This document shows positions 53,790 to 62,958 of a stretch of DNA of 64,000 bases, in pieces. The notes under the pieces were generated by a model, which did not search any database, was not told where the DNA came from, and was given only the letters and a program-made list of their open reading frames with translations. The stretch covers positions 1,152,001 through 1,216,000 of the forward strand of contig CP081161.1 in NCBI GenBank assembly GCA_025141675.1, given 5' to 3'. Positions within the stretch are counted from its first letter, which is position 1. Each line of letters begins with the position of its first letter. Both the position numbers and the translations under genes were made by a program. Source of the DNA: Rhodobacteraceae bacterium S2214 (GTDB lineage Bacteria > Pseudomonadota > Alphaproteobacteria > Rhodobacterales > Rhodobacteraceae).

Positions 53790-55151
53790 ATGAATAAAAC
53801 TGTTACACCACATGGCCTACAGCAAGCACCGACAGCGGTAGGCACTGTCGAAGGATATATGCCTGGTTGGGGCAACGACTTTGAAACCGAGGCATTGCCG
53901 GACGCATTGCCGCAAGGCATGAATTCTCCGCAAAAATGCAACTACGGCCTTTACGGCGAACAGTTGTCGGGCACCGCATTTACTGCGCCAAGCCATCAAA
54001 ACGAACGAACGTGGTGTTACCGGATTCGCCCGTCCGTGAAGCATTCGCATCGCTATGAGAAAATCGATCTGCCATACTGGAAATCGGCGCCCAATGTGGT
54101 CGCAGATGTAACATCGCTTGGTCAGTATCGTTGGGACCCTGTGCCGCATACGGACGCACCTTTGACGTGGCTCACGGGCATGCGCACAATGACAACGGCG
54201 GGTGATGTGAACACACAGGTCGGCATGGCGACGCATGTCTATCTGGTGACTGAAAGCATGGTCGACACTTACTTTTATTCTGCGGATTCAGAAATGTTGG
54301 TCGTCCCGCAAGAGGGCCGTCTGCGGTTTTGTACTGAACTTGGTGTCATTGACATTGAACCGCAGGAAATAGCGATCTTGCCGCGTGGTCTTGTGTACCG
54401 TGTCGAGGTTCTAGAAGGCCCGTGCCGCGGTTTCGTTTGTGAAAACTATGGCCAAAAATTTGAATTGCCGGGCAGGGGGCCGATTGGGGCAAACTGCATG
54501 GCCAACCCGCGTGATTTCAAGACGCCTGTCGCCGCCTTCGAAGATCGCGAAGTGCCGTCAACGGTCACCATCAAATGGTGCGGCCAATTCCATGAAACGA
54601 AGATCAACCAAAGTCCGTTGGACGTGGTTGCGTGGCATGGCAATTATGCGCCGTGTAAATACGATCTGAAAACCTATTGCCCTGTCGGCGCGGTCTTGTT
54701 TGATCATCCCGATCCGTCGATCTTTACTGTTCTGACCGCGCCATCTGGGCAAGAAGGCACGGCGAACATAGATTTCGTCCTGTTCCGCGAACGTTGGATG
54801 GTTGCCGAAGATACGTTCCGCCCGCCTTGGTATCACAAAAACATCATGTCCGAACTGATGGGTAATATTTACGGTCAGTATGACGCCAAACCCAAAGGGT
54901 TCATTCCAGGTGGGATCAGTCTGCACAATATGATGCTGCCGCACGGGCCTGACAGGAACGCGTTTGAAGGTGCTTCAAATGCCGACCTTCAGCCGCAAAA
55001 ACTCGATAATACCATGTCATTCATGTTCGAAACCCGCTTCCCGCAGCACTTGACGACGTTCGCAGGAACCGAAGCACCTTTGCAGGACGACTACATTGAT
55101 TGCTGGGCGGACATGGAGAAGAAATTTGACGGGACACCCGGTAAAAAATGA
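53790..55151 (+). CDS. hmgA: Homogentisate 1,2-dioxygenase
   Basis: 453 residues. Typical start [46 protein letters not shown], cupin core ([22 protein letters not shown]), the Fe-binding region with [50 protein letters not shown], and [12 protein letters not shown]. Opens the homogentisate ring to maleylacetoacetate. First gene of the operon; the maiA start overlaps its stop by four bases. Confidence 0.96.
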   Translation: MNKTVTPHGLQQAPTAVGTVEGYMPGWGNDFETEALPDALPQGMNSPQKCNYGLYGEQLSGTAFTAPSHQNERTWCYRIRPSVKHSHRYEKIDLPYWKSAPNVVADVTSLGQYRWDPVPHTDAPLTWLTGMRTMTTAGDVNTQVGMATHVYLVTESMVDTYFYSADSEMLVVPQEGRLRFCTELGVIDIEPQEIAILPRGLVYRVEVLEGPCRGFVCENYGQKFELPGRGPIGANCMANPRDFKTPVAAFEDREVPSTVTIKWCGQFHETKINQSPLDVVAWHGNYAPCKYDLKTYCPVGAVLFDHPDPSIFTVLTAPSGQEGTANIDFVLFRERWMVAEDTFRPPWYHKNIMSELMGNIYGQYDAKPKGFIPGGISLHNMMLPHGPDRNAFEGASNADLQPQKLDNTMSFMFETRFPQHLTTFAGTEAPLQDDYIDCWADMEKKFDGTPGKK

Positions 55152-55789
55152 AGCTTTACGGCTATTGGCGTTCAACCACATCGTTCCGGGTAAGGGCCGC
55201 GCTGAACCTAAAGGGGGTCGCTTATGAAACGGTGTCCGTGGATTTGGGCGCGGGCGGCCACCATGCAGCCAGTTATATGGCGCTGAACCCAAGTCGGGGT
55301 GTTCCGACCTTCGTTCTGTGTGATGGGACGATCCTGACTCAGTCGATGGCTATTTTGGATTACATCGATGCGACATGGCCTGACCCGAAGCTTATCCCGG
55401 CTGATCCGATAGCGCGCGCAAAGGTTCTGGCAGTCGCACATGGCGTCGCGTCGGATATTCATCCGGTTAATAACTTGCGTGTCATGAAAGTCCTTGATGG
55501 TGAATTTGGTGCAACAGCGGATCAAAAGAAAGCTTGGATGCAGCATTGGATGGCAGAAGGTCTGGCTGTGATAGAAGCGCAGCTTTCCAGCAATACGCCT
55601 TTCGCCTTTGGTGACGCACCAGACCTCGCTGACCTCTGTATCGTTTCGCAAATGTATAATGCCGATCGCTGGGATCTTCCTTTGGACCGCTTTCCGAAAC
55701 TTACAAAGATCACTGCAAACTGCCTTGCTGTGCCCGCCATCATGGCTGCTCACCCCGACAACCAACCCGACGCGAAAGATGACACATGA
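55148..55789 (+). CDS. maiA: Maleylacetoacetate isomerase (zeta GST)
   Basis: 213 residues of the zeta-class GST family: [31 protein letters not shown] with the active-site Ser-Thr cluster, [29 protein letters not shown], and the [12 protein letters not shown] tail region. Isomerises maleylacetoacetate to fumarylacetoacetate with glutathione. Coupled at both ends by 4-base overlaps to hmgA and the fumarylacetoacetase gene. Confidence 0.95.
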   Translation: MKLYGYWRSTTSFRVRAALNLKGVAYETVSVDLGAGGHHAASYMALNPSRGVPTFVLCDGTILTQSMAILDYIDATWPDPKLIPADPIARAKVLAVAHGVASDIHPVNNLRVMKVLDGEFGATADQKKAWMQHWMAEGLAVIEAQLSSNTPFAFGDAPDLADLCIVSQMYNADRWDLPLDRFPKLTKITANCLAVPAIMAAHPDNQPDAKDDT

Positions 55790-57033
55790 CATTGCTTAAA
55801 TCTTGGGTGGAAAGCGCGAATAACGCCGACACGCCTTTCCCGCTCAACAACCTTCCTTACGGTGTTTTTGCACCTGATGCAGAAACGATGCCACGGTGTG
55901 GGGTCGCCATTGGCGATATGATTTTTGATCTGTGCAAGGCCGAAGGCGATGGCCTGATTGATCTGGGCGTTGCTGTTTTCGACGTACCTTACTGGAACGA
56001 AGTCATGGAACTCGGTCCTGAGGGATGGGTCGATTTGCGTGCGCGCTTGGTCGCGTTGTTGGCGGAAGGTGCGGAAGCATTGCCAGACTATCTTGTCGCG
56101 CAATCGGATGTGACGATGCAGATGCCGTTCAAGGTCGCTGAATTCACCGATTTTTACGCAGGCAAGCATCACGCGATGAACGTCGGCACAATGTTCCGAG
56201 GACCAGAAAACGCATTGCCGCCGAACTGGCTGCACATCCCGATCGGGTATAACGGACGTGCTTCAACTGTCGTGGTGTCGGGCACTGACATCGTGCGCCC
56301 GAACGGGCAGACCAAAGCGCCGGACGCCGAGGTGCCATCCTTTGGTCCTTGCAAGCGTTTGGATATCGAACTGGAAATGGGGGCCATTGTTGGTGGCTCA
56401 AATACCATGGGTGATCCGGTAACGGTTCAGCAGGCCGACGACATGATCTTTGGGTATGTGCTGCTGAACGATTGGTCCGCGCGCGACATTCAAGCGTGGG
56501 AATACCAGCCGCTTGGACCGTTCCAAGCGAAAGCGTTCGCTACGTCGATCAGTCCATGGATTGTGACCAAAGAAGCGTTGGAACCGTTCCGCACCAGCAC
56601 ACCTGCCCGCGAAAAGGATCTGTTGCCTCATTTGGCCGAACCGGGGCCGATGCTTTATGACATTGATCTGTCTGTCACCATGGCTCCAGCGGGCAAGGGT
56701 GCGACAACCATTGCTCGGACGAACTACAACCAGATGTATTATTCCGCAGCCCAGCAACTGGCGCACCACGCGACGTCCGGCTGCGCCATGAACATCGGAG
56801 ATCTGATCGGATCGGGGACCATCTCTGGCCTTGAAAAAACCGAACGCGGATCACTGCTGGAACTGACGTGGGGCGGCAAAGAGCCGATGACCCTTGAGAC
56901 TGGCGAAACCCGCACGTTTATCGAAGATGGCGATACCCTGACGCTGAATGGCGCGGCTAAAGGTGACGGTTATCAAATCGGTTTTGGAACCTGCTCCGGT
57001 ACCATTCTTCCTGCAAAATCATTCCCTGTATAA
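55786..57033 (+). CDS. fahA: Fumarylacetoacetase
   Basis: 415 residues. FAH fold: DFYAGKHHAMNVGTMFRG, ELEMGAIVGGSN, FGYVLLNDWSARDIQAWEYQPLGPFQAKAFATSISPW, NYNQMYYSAAQQLAHHATSGCAMNIGDLIGSGTISG. Metal-dependent hydrolysis of fumarylacetoacetate to fumarate and acetoacetate, the last step of tyrosine and homogentisate breakdown. Long FAH class with its own N-terminal beta domain. Confidence 0.96.
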   Translation: MTLLKSWVESANNADTPFPLNNLPYGVFAPDAETMPRCGVAIGDMIFDLCKAEGDGLIDLGVAVFDVPYWNEVMELGPEGWVDLRARLVALLAEGAEALPDYLVAQSDVTMQMPFKVAEFTDFYAGKHHAMNVGTMFRGPENALPPNWLHIPIGYNGRASTVVVSGTDIVRPNGQTKAPDAEVPSFGPCKRLDIELEMGAIVGGSNTMGDPVTVQQADDMIFGYVLLNDWSARDIQAWEYQPLGPFQAKAFATSISPWIVTKEALEPFRTSTPAREKDLLPHLAEPGPMLYDIDLSVTMAPAGKGATTIARTNYNQMYYSAAQQLAHHATSGCAMNIGDLIGSGTISGLEKTERGSLLELTWGGKEPMTLETGETRTFIEDGDTLTLNGAAKGDGYQIGFGTCSGTILPAKSFPV

Positions 57034-57044
57034 GGACCACAACA

Positions 57045-57995
57045 ATGGCAAAAGCGTTCGCATCCCAAGGGGATATGTCTGAAAAGAAGATCACATTCGA
57101 CGAGATCGGCGAAGGGCTATACGCCTTTACCGCTGAAGGGGACCCGAATTCCGGAGTGATCATCGGCGACGATAGCGTGATGATCGTTGAAGCGCAGGCA
57201 ACCCCGCGTCTCGCAAACAAAGTCATCGAAAAGGTCCGCGAAGTCACAGACAAACCGATCAGTCATGTTGTTCTGACGCATTATCACGCGGTCCGCGTTT
57301 TGGGGGCATCGGCCTTTGGGGCCAGTCAGATCATCATGTCGGATGCAGCAAGATCAATGGTGATCGAACGTGGTCAAGAAGACTGGGACAGCGAATTCCA
57401 ACGCTTCCCACGTTTGTTCGAAGGCCATGAAAGCATCCCGGGCCTGACCTATCCAACGACAACCTTCAGCGACAGCATGACCGTCTATCTCGGCAATCGC
57501 CGCGTTGATATCAAACAGATTGGCCGGGCGCATACGGCCGGGGATGCTGTCATTCAGGTGCCGGACCAAAACGTTATGTTCACGGGCGACATCGTTGAAG
57601 ATCACTCTGCCTGTTATTGCGGCGATGGCCATTTTGCGGATTGGGGCAATACGCTCGATGCGATCAAGGCCTATGATGTTGACGCTATTGCGCCGGGTCG
57701 TGGCGGTGCATTGATCGGAAAAGATGCCGTTGAGCGTGCGATCGAAAGTACCCGTGATTTTGTGAATTCAACCTATGCACCTGCCGCGCGTGTCGCTGTG
57801 AAAGGCGGTTCGCTCAAGGATGCATGGGACGCTGTGCGCGCTGAATGTGATCCAAAATTCTCCGATTATGCGATCTACGAGCATTGCCTGCCGTTCAACG
57901 TAGCGCGCGCCTACGACGAAGCCCGCGGCATCGCGCACCCCCGCATTTGGACTGACAAACGTGACATCGAAATGTGGGAAGCATTGCAGGGGTAA
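57045..57995 (+). CDS. MBL-fold protein with altered zinc motif
   Basis: 316 residues. MBL fold, but the expected HxHxDH reads His79-Tyr-His81-Ala-Val83-Arg84, so the Asp and third His are replaced. Later motifs GRAHTAGDAVIQVPDQNVMFTGDIVEDH and DAIAPGRGGAL remain. The loss suggests one metal site or none, so a hydrolytic role is uncertain. It follows the fumarylacetoacetase gene by 11 bases (AAGGACC) and precedes an aromatic monooxygenase, so a part in an upstream step of the same pathway is inferred. Confidence 0.85.
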   Translation: MAKAFASQGDMSEKKITFDEIGEGLYAFTAEGDPNSGVIIGDDSVMIVEAQATPRLANKVIEKVREVTDKPISHVVLTHYHAVRVLGASAFGASQIIMSDAARSMVIERGQEDWDSEFQRFPRLFEGHESIPGLTYPTTTFSDSMTVYLGNRRVDIKQIGRAHTAGDAVIQVPDQNVMFTGDIVEDHSACYCGDGHFADWGNTLDAIKAYDVDAIAPGRGGALIGKDAVERAIESTRDFVNSTYAPAARVAVKGGSLKDAWDAVRAECDPKFSDYAIYEHCLPFNVARAYDEARGIAHPRIWTDKRDIEMWEALQG

Positions 57996-58000
57996 TCGTC

Positions 58001-59629
58001 ATGGTCGCCGTCAGATATCAAACCGCGTTTCAGCTATACCCGTATGAAAAGGTTGCGGCGCAAGATGCGGACAGGCCGCATCGCCATCCCGTCGTGATCG
58101 TTGGGGGCGGACCTGTTGGCATGGGGCTTGCGCTTGATCTAGGGCGCAAGGGCACGCCCTGTGTTGTGCTGGATGATCATGACGGCGTCGGTCAAGGTAG
58201 CCGCGCAATTTGCTTTGCGAAACGGACGTTGGAAATTTGCGACCGTTTGGGCTGCGGCGATCCGATGGTTGACAAAGGCGTCGTGTGGAATGTTGGACGC
58301 GTTTATCGGGATGAAAAAGAGGTCTATGACTTCAACCTTCTTCCCGAAGACGGCCACAAACGCCCCGCCTTTATCAATCTACAACAACCGTATTTTGAAC
58401 AGTATTTGGTCGACGAAATTCGTCGCCAACAGGCCATGGGTGCGCCTATCGAAATACGGGGACGCAACTGTGTTACAGCGCTTGATCAAAAGTCGGATCA
58501 TGTTGTTCTGACAGTTGATACGCCCGATGGACCTTACCAGCTTGAAGCTGACTATGTGGTCGCCTGTGATGGGGCGAATTCCCCTATTCGTGGGATGATG
58601 GGGCTCGATTTTGATGGGCGGGTGTTTGAGGATAACTTTCTGATCGCTGACATCAAAATGCGGGCAGATTTCCCGACGGAACGCCGGTTTTGGTTCAATC
58701 CACCTTTCAATCGGGGTGAAACGGCGCTTTTGCACAAGCAACCTGATGATGTGTGGCGGCTGGATTTCCAGCTTGGCTGGGACATTGATCGCGAAGCAGA
58801 ACTAAAACCGGAACGGATCAGCGAACGGGTCTCTGCCATGATCGGCGAGGGCATCGATTTTGAATTGGTTTGGACATCAATTTACACGTTCCGTTGCTGC
58901 ACGATGGAGGAATACCGCCATGGCAACGTATTTTTCGCAGGTGACGCTGCCCATCAGGTCAGCCCGTTTGGGGCGCGTGGTGCCAACGGTGGTATGCAGG
59001 ATGTAGACAACCTTGGTTGGAAACTGGCGGCTGTCGTCAATGGCGAAGCGGGCGATGCCTTGCTGGACAGCTACCATCACGAACGCAAATATGGAGCAGT
59101 GGAAAACATCAAGAACTCTAGCCGCACGGCCGATTTCCTGACGCCGCGCAATCCCGCCCATACGTTGTTTCGTGACGCGGTCCTTGACCTTGTCGAACAT
59201 CAGGCGTTCGCACGTCCGTTGGTTAATTCCGGCCGCTTGTCGCTGCCTTGTACTTACGATCAGTCCAAATTGAACGGCCCTGATGAGCTGCCGGGTGCGC
59301 CTACGCGAACTCGTCCAGGTAGCGCGTGCTCTGATGCCACGCTCGCGCAGGGGCACTTGCTGGACCGGCTTGGTGATGTCTTCATGTTGCTGGCGATAAA
59401 GATAAATATCCCCGAGACCTTTCACGTTGCAGGGCTTGATATTGATGTTGTTGAACTGGCCGAGGACGACGACCCGACGGGTGCGCTAGCAGATCGTTAT
59501 CTTGGCGCGAACAGCGCCGGAGTTTACCTCATTCGGCCAGATCAACACGTCGCGGCACGTTGGGAACGATTTGATCGCGAGGCTATTGAGAAAGCTGTGC
59601 GCGTGGCGCTTGGGGGCACAGAACAATGA
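58001..59629 (+). CDS. Aromatic FAD-dependent monooxygenase
   Basis: 542 residues from the ATG at 58001. Class A flavoprotein hydroxylase: dinucleotide fold VVIVGGGPVGMGLALDLGRKG, DG motif VVACDGANSPIRGMMG, GD motif VFFAGDAAHQVSPFGARGANGGMQDVDNLGWKL, and a C-terminal thioredoxin-like tail. MhpA/PheA-type. In a homogentisate operon it may hydroxylate 3- or 4-hydroxyphenylacetate to homogentisate, or act on a related phenol. Substrate not proven. Followed by DUF2783 with a 4-base overlap. Confidence 0.9.
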   Translation: MVAVRYQTAFQLYPYEKVAAQDADRPHRHPVVIVGGGPVGMGLALDLGRKGTPCVVLDDHDGVGQGSRAICFAKRTLEICDRLGCGDPMVDKGVVWNVGRVYRDEKEVYDFNLLPEDGHKRPAFINLQQPYFEQYLVDEIRRQQAMGAPIEIRGRNCVTALDQKSDHVVLTVDTPDGPYQLEADYVVACDGANSPIRGMMGLDFDGRVFEDNFLIADIKMRADFPTERRFWFNPPFNRGETALLHKQPDDVWRLDFQLGWDIDREAELKPERISERVSAMIGEGIDFELVWTSIYTFRCCTMEEYRHGNVFFAGDAAHQVSPFGARGANGGMQDVDNLGWKLAAVVNGEAGDALLDSYHHERKYGAVENIKNSSRTADFLTPRNPAHTLFRDAVLDLVEHQAFARPLVNSGRLSLPCTYDQSKLNGPDELPGAPTRTRPGSACSDATLAQGHLLDRLGDVFMLLAIKINIPETFHVAGLDIDVVELAEDDDPTGALADRYLGANSAGVYLIRPDQHVAARWERFDREAIEKAVRVALGGTEQ

Positions 59630-59820
59630 CCAAGTTGAACCTTTCGCCCAACCTAGAAAACCCCGATGATTTCTATGCCGCATTGCTCGCGGCTCATGAT
59701 GGGCTCACCTTAGAAGAGACGAGCGCATTCAACGCGCGCCTCATTCTGGTTCTCGCTAATCATGTCGGGGATCAAAATATACTGGAGCAGTCGATCAAGA
59801 TCGCGTCCCAAACCGGTTAG
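59626..59820 (+). CDS. DUF2783 small protein
   Basis: 64 residues: LSPNLENPDDFYAALLAAHDGLTLEETSAFNARLILVLANHVGD. The family is small, cytoplasmic and nearly always follows an FAD aromatic monooxygenase, as here by a 4-base overlap. It may be a subunit or maturation partner. Last gene of the operon. Confidence 0.9.
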   Translation: MTKLNLSPNLENPDDFYAALLAAHDGLTLEETSAFNARLILVLANHVGDQNILEQSIKIASQTG

Positions 59821-59845
59821 CAGTTCAGTTTCATTGGGTAGCAGA

Positions 59846-59882
59846 CCGTTGCCGCGAGTGTTCGATTGAGCGTTGGCAACGG
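59846..59882. terminator. Weak inverted repeat after the homogentisate operon
   Basis: CCGTTGCC/GGCAACGG arms with a 21-base loop, between the convergent DUF2783 gene and the RND permease gene. No clear T-tract, so low confidence. Confidence 0.35.
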
Positions 59883-59901
59883 CTGCCTGCAATGTCAAAA
59901 C

Positions 59902-62900
59902 TTACCCCGCCGACGCGACTTCAGCGCGCTCAACGACGCGCTTGAAGAAAAGGTAATACAACACCGGTGCCGCGATCATCGTCAGAACGGACGCGAACGC
60001 CAATCCGCCCATGATCGTTGCCGCCATGGATTGGAAAAAAGCGTCCCATAGCAATGGCAACATCCCCAAGATTGTCGTCGCAGCCGCGAGGAATACGGGC
60101 CGCAGTCGGGATGTCGATGCCGTAACGATAGCCTGTTCCAGAGGCATGGTGGGGTCTGCCGCGCGTGTCAGGTCAATTTCTTCGACAAGCACGATGCCGT
60201 TCTTGATCAGCATACCGGACAGGGACAACAATCCCAGAAGTGCGGTGAAGGTGAACGGTAAACCTGCACCCAGCAACGCAAGGCTGACGCCGTTGACAGA
60301 CATGGGAACCAATAGCCAGATGATGATCGGTTGACGCAATGCGTTAAACAGCAGGACGGTGATTAGCACCATGATGATCATGCTCATCGGAAGCTGTGAA
60401 CCGAGCGACGCCTGCGCATCAGTCGAGCTTTCGTATTCGCCGCCCCATTCCATGATGTAACCGTCTGGAATGTCCATATCTTCGATGGAAGCGCGCACTT
60501 CGGACAAGACTTCGGTTGCAGTCATATCGCGTGGGATATCCGCACCCACGGTGATGACATTTGTGCGGTCACGGCGGAATACCAACGTATCCTGCGGTTC
60601 GAACTGGAAACCGTCGATTACCTGTTCCAAGGGCACCAATGCCGCGTTGCTATCCGAATAGATCACGTGATCAATCAACGATATATCCGCATCCGGCGCG
60701 GTACGCAGGATGATCGGGATTTGACGATCACCTTCGCGGAAGACGCCAGCGGCACTTCCTTCCGTGGCGAATTGCAAGGTGCGGGTGATATCGGATCGCG
60801 AAATGCCGGATTCTTGGGCGCGGTCTTCGGCGTAAATCGGGCGCAACACCAATTCCTGTTCACGCCAGTCATAACGCGGAGATATGATATTGGGTGATGC
60901 CGCGCGCAGACGTGCGACAGCTTCGTCAGACAAATCGCGTAGGACTTTTGGATCAGCACCGGAAAAGCGGACTTCGATCGGCGCCCCACCGCCCGGACCA
61001 AAGGCCAGACGTTTCGCGCGGAATTCACCTTGTGGCACGGCCTCGACCGCGAATGCCTCAAGCGCGTTCATCTCATCTTCGATCACATCAAGCGACGTGA
61101 CACGCACGATCAGGTGGCCGTAGCTGGGGTTCGGATCTTCGCTGTCGTAGGTCAACATGAAACGCGACGCACCCATGCCAGAATAGGACGTGACAGCGAC
61201 CACGTCATCGCGTTCGATCAGCCAGTCTTCCAGCGTCTGCATGTCGCCCGACGTCTGATTGATACCTGCGCCCTGAGGCAGTTTGTAGTTCACAAAATAG
61301 AGCGGCGTGTTGCTGTCTGGAAAGAACTGTTGCTTGATTTGCCCAAACATCGCGTAGCAAACAACCGTCGTGCCGATTAGCGCGGCCAGCACAAGCCAAC
61401 GCAGCTTCAGGCTGGCCCGCAAGACGCTGGCATAGCCGCGGAAAATCAGACCGTCGTAGCCACCAGTGCCGCCCGCCTCGCCTTGACGGAAAAAGTAGTG
61501 GCCCAACAACGGCGTGACAGTAATCGCCAGCACCCAAGATAACAGCAACGAAATTGCGATAACCGCAAATAACGAGAACAGAAATTCACCTGTCGCATCG
61601 GGGCTTAGGCCAATTCCGGCAAAGGCCATGATCCCGATCACAGTGGCACCGAGCAGCGGGATTTGTGTTTTGCTTGCCGCCTCTGTGGATGCTTCGCGCG
61701 AGTTTTGCCCGCGCTGCATGTTGATTTGCATGCCTTCGGCCACAACGATGGCGTTATCCACCAGCATCCCCATGGCGATGATCAACGCACCCAGCGAAAT
61801 GCGTTCCATTTCAATTGATCCAAGCGCCATGAAGAACAGCGTGCCAACAACCGTCAGCAACAGCGTGGCACCAACCACAACAGCGGCCCGCCACCCCATA
61901 AAGACCGCAAGCACGATGATCACAATTGCCACCGACATCGCGAGGTTCACCAGAAATGTGTTGGACGCTTCTTCAACGACAACGTGCTGCTGGTAGATCG
62001 GTTCAATCGAAACGCCCAAGGGGATGGATGCCTTAAGCTGTTCCAATCGTGCGTCAACGGCGTGGCCGACTTCGACAATGTTTTCTGTTGAAAGCCCCGC
62101 GACGCCCAGACTGAACGCTTCGACACCGTTGTGCCGTAGGATCAGGTTCGGGGTATCTTCGCGGCCGCGATAGACATTGGCGAAATCGGATAGATTGACG
62201 ACCTGACCGCCGACACCAACATCAAGTGCCGCAATCGCGGACACGCTGTCGGACCCTTCGGGGCGTTGCAACAATGTGCGTCCTTCGTCGCTCTGGATCG
62301 ACCCGCCATCGACAACTTCGTCTGCGTTCGCGAGGGCGGCTTGCATCATCGCGGGCGGAATACCCAAAGACGTCGACAGGGCCAGATCAGGTTCGACGTA
62401 GATGCGTTCGTTTGGATTGCCCGAAACCACAGCATCCGCCACACCATCAACGGATAGCACTTCGAGCCGCAGGAAATCCGCAAGGTCATTGATTTCGCGG
62501 TCGCTAAATCCGGGCGCGGTCACCGCGTAGTATAACCCGTACACATCGCCGAAACTGTCGTTGATAAACGGCGTTGTCGCACCACTTGGCAGCGCTGCCT
62601 CACCGACGCGGTTACGCAGTTTTGTCCAGATGCCGGGTAATTCGCTGCCGTCGTAGTGATCCTGCATTTCCACAGTGATCCACGAAAGACCGGGCTGGTT
62701 CATCGTTTCGATCAGGCGGACTTCACCCATCTTTTGGATCGCGGATTCAATCGGTTCGGATACCTCATCGGCGACTTCTTCCGCCGTGGCACCGGGGTAT
62801 TGCGTGACCACAACCGCCACCTTGATGGTGAATGCAGGGTCCTCAAGCCGTCCCAGCGACGAAAACCCCCAGATGCCCCCGAACAGGCAGGTCAGAATGA

Positions 62901-62949
62901 CGATCCATGTGTAGATCGCGTTGTTGATCGAAAAGCGTGCGATATCCAT
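59902..62949 (-). CDS. RND efflux transporter permease
   Basis: 1015 residues, usual HAE1/HME size. Twelve helices and two porter lobes: FTIKVAVVVTQYPGATAEEVADEVSEPIE, VGHAVDARLEQLKASIP, LIIAMGMLVDNAIVVAEGMQINMQRG (Asp of helix 4), LFSLFAVIAISLLLSWVLAITVTPLLGHYF, GLLSLSGMLIKNGIVLVEEIDL (Lys of helix 10). Proton-driven export of hydrophobic compounds or metals. The adaptor gene lies just upstream (nine bases); no outer-membrane partner in the window. Confidence 0.94.
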   Translation of the reverse strand: MDIARFSINNAIYTWIVILTCLFGGIWGFSSLGRLEDPAFTIKVAVVVTQYPGATAEEVADEVSEPIESAIQKMGEVRLIETMNQPGLSWITVEMQDHYDGSELPGIWTKLRNRVGEAALPSGATTPFINDSFGDVYGLYYAVTAPGFSDREINDLADFLRLEVLSVDGVADAVVSGNPNERIYVEPDLALSTSLGIPPAMMQAALANADEVVDGGSIQSDEGRTLLQRPEGSDSVSAIAALDVGVGGQVVNLSDFANVYRGREDTPNLILRHNGVEAFSLGVAGLSTENIVEVGHAVDARLEQLKASIPLGVSIEPIYQQHVVVEEASNTFLVNLAMSVAIVIIVLAVFMGWRAAVVVGATLLLTVVGTLFFMALGSIEMERISLGALIIAMGMLVDNAIVVAEGMQINMQRGQNSREASTEAASKTQIPLLGATVIGIMAFAGIGLSPDATGEFLFSLFAVIAISLLLSWVLAITVTPLLGHYFFRQGEAGGTGGYDGLIFRGYASVLRASLKLRWLVLAALIGTTVVCYAMFGQIKQQFFPDSNTPLYFVNYKLPQGAGINQTSGDMQTLEDWLIERDDVVAVTSYSGMGASRFMLTYDSEDPNPSYGHLIVRVTSLDVIEDEMNALEAFAVEAVPQGEFRAKRLAFGPGGGAPIEVRFSGADPKVLRDLSDEAVARLRAASPNIISPRYDWREQELVLRPIYAEDRAQESGISRSDITRTLQFATEGSAAGVFREGDRQIPIILRTAPDADISLIDHVIYSDSNAALVPLEQVIDGFQFEPQDTLVFRRDRTNVITVGADIPRDMTATEVLSEVRASIEDMDIPDGYIMEWGGEYESSTDAQASLGSQLPMSMIIMVLITVLLFNALRQPIIIWLLVPMSVNGVSLALLGAGLPFTFTALLGLLSLSGMLIKNGIVLVEEIDLTRAADPTMPLEQAIVTASTSRLRPVFLAAATTILGMLPLLWDAFFQSMAATIMGGLAFASVLTMIAAPVLYYLFFKRVVERAEVASAG

Positions 62950-62958
62950 TGTGCGTTC

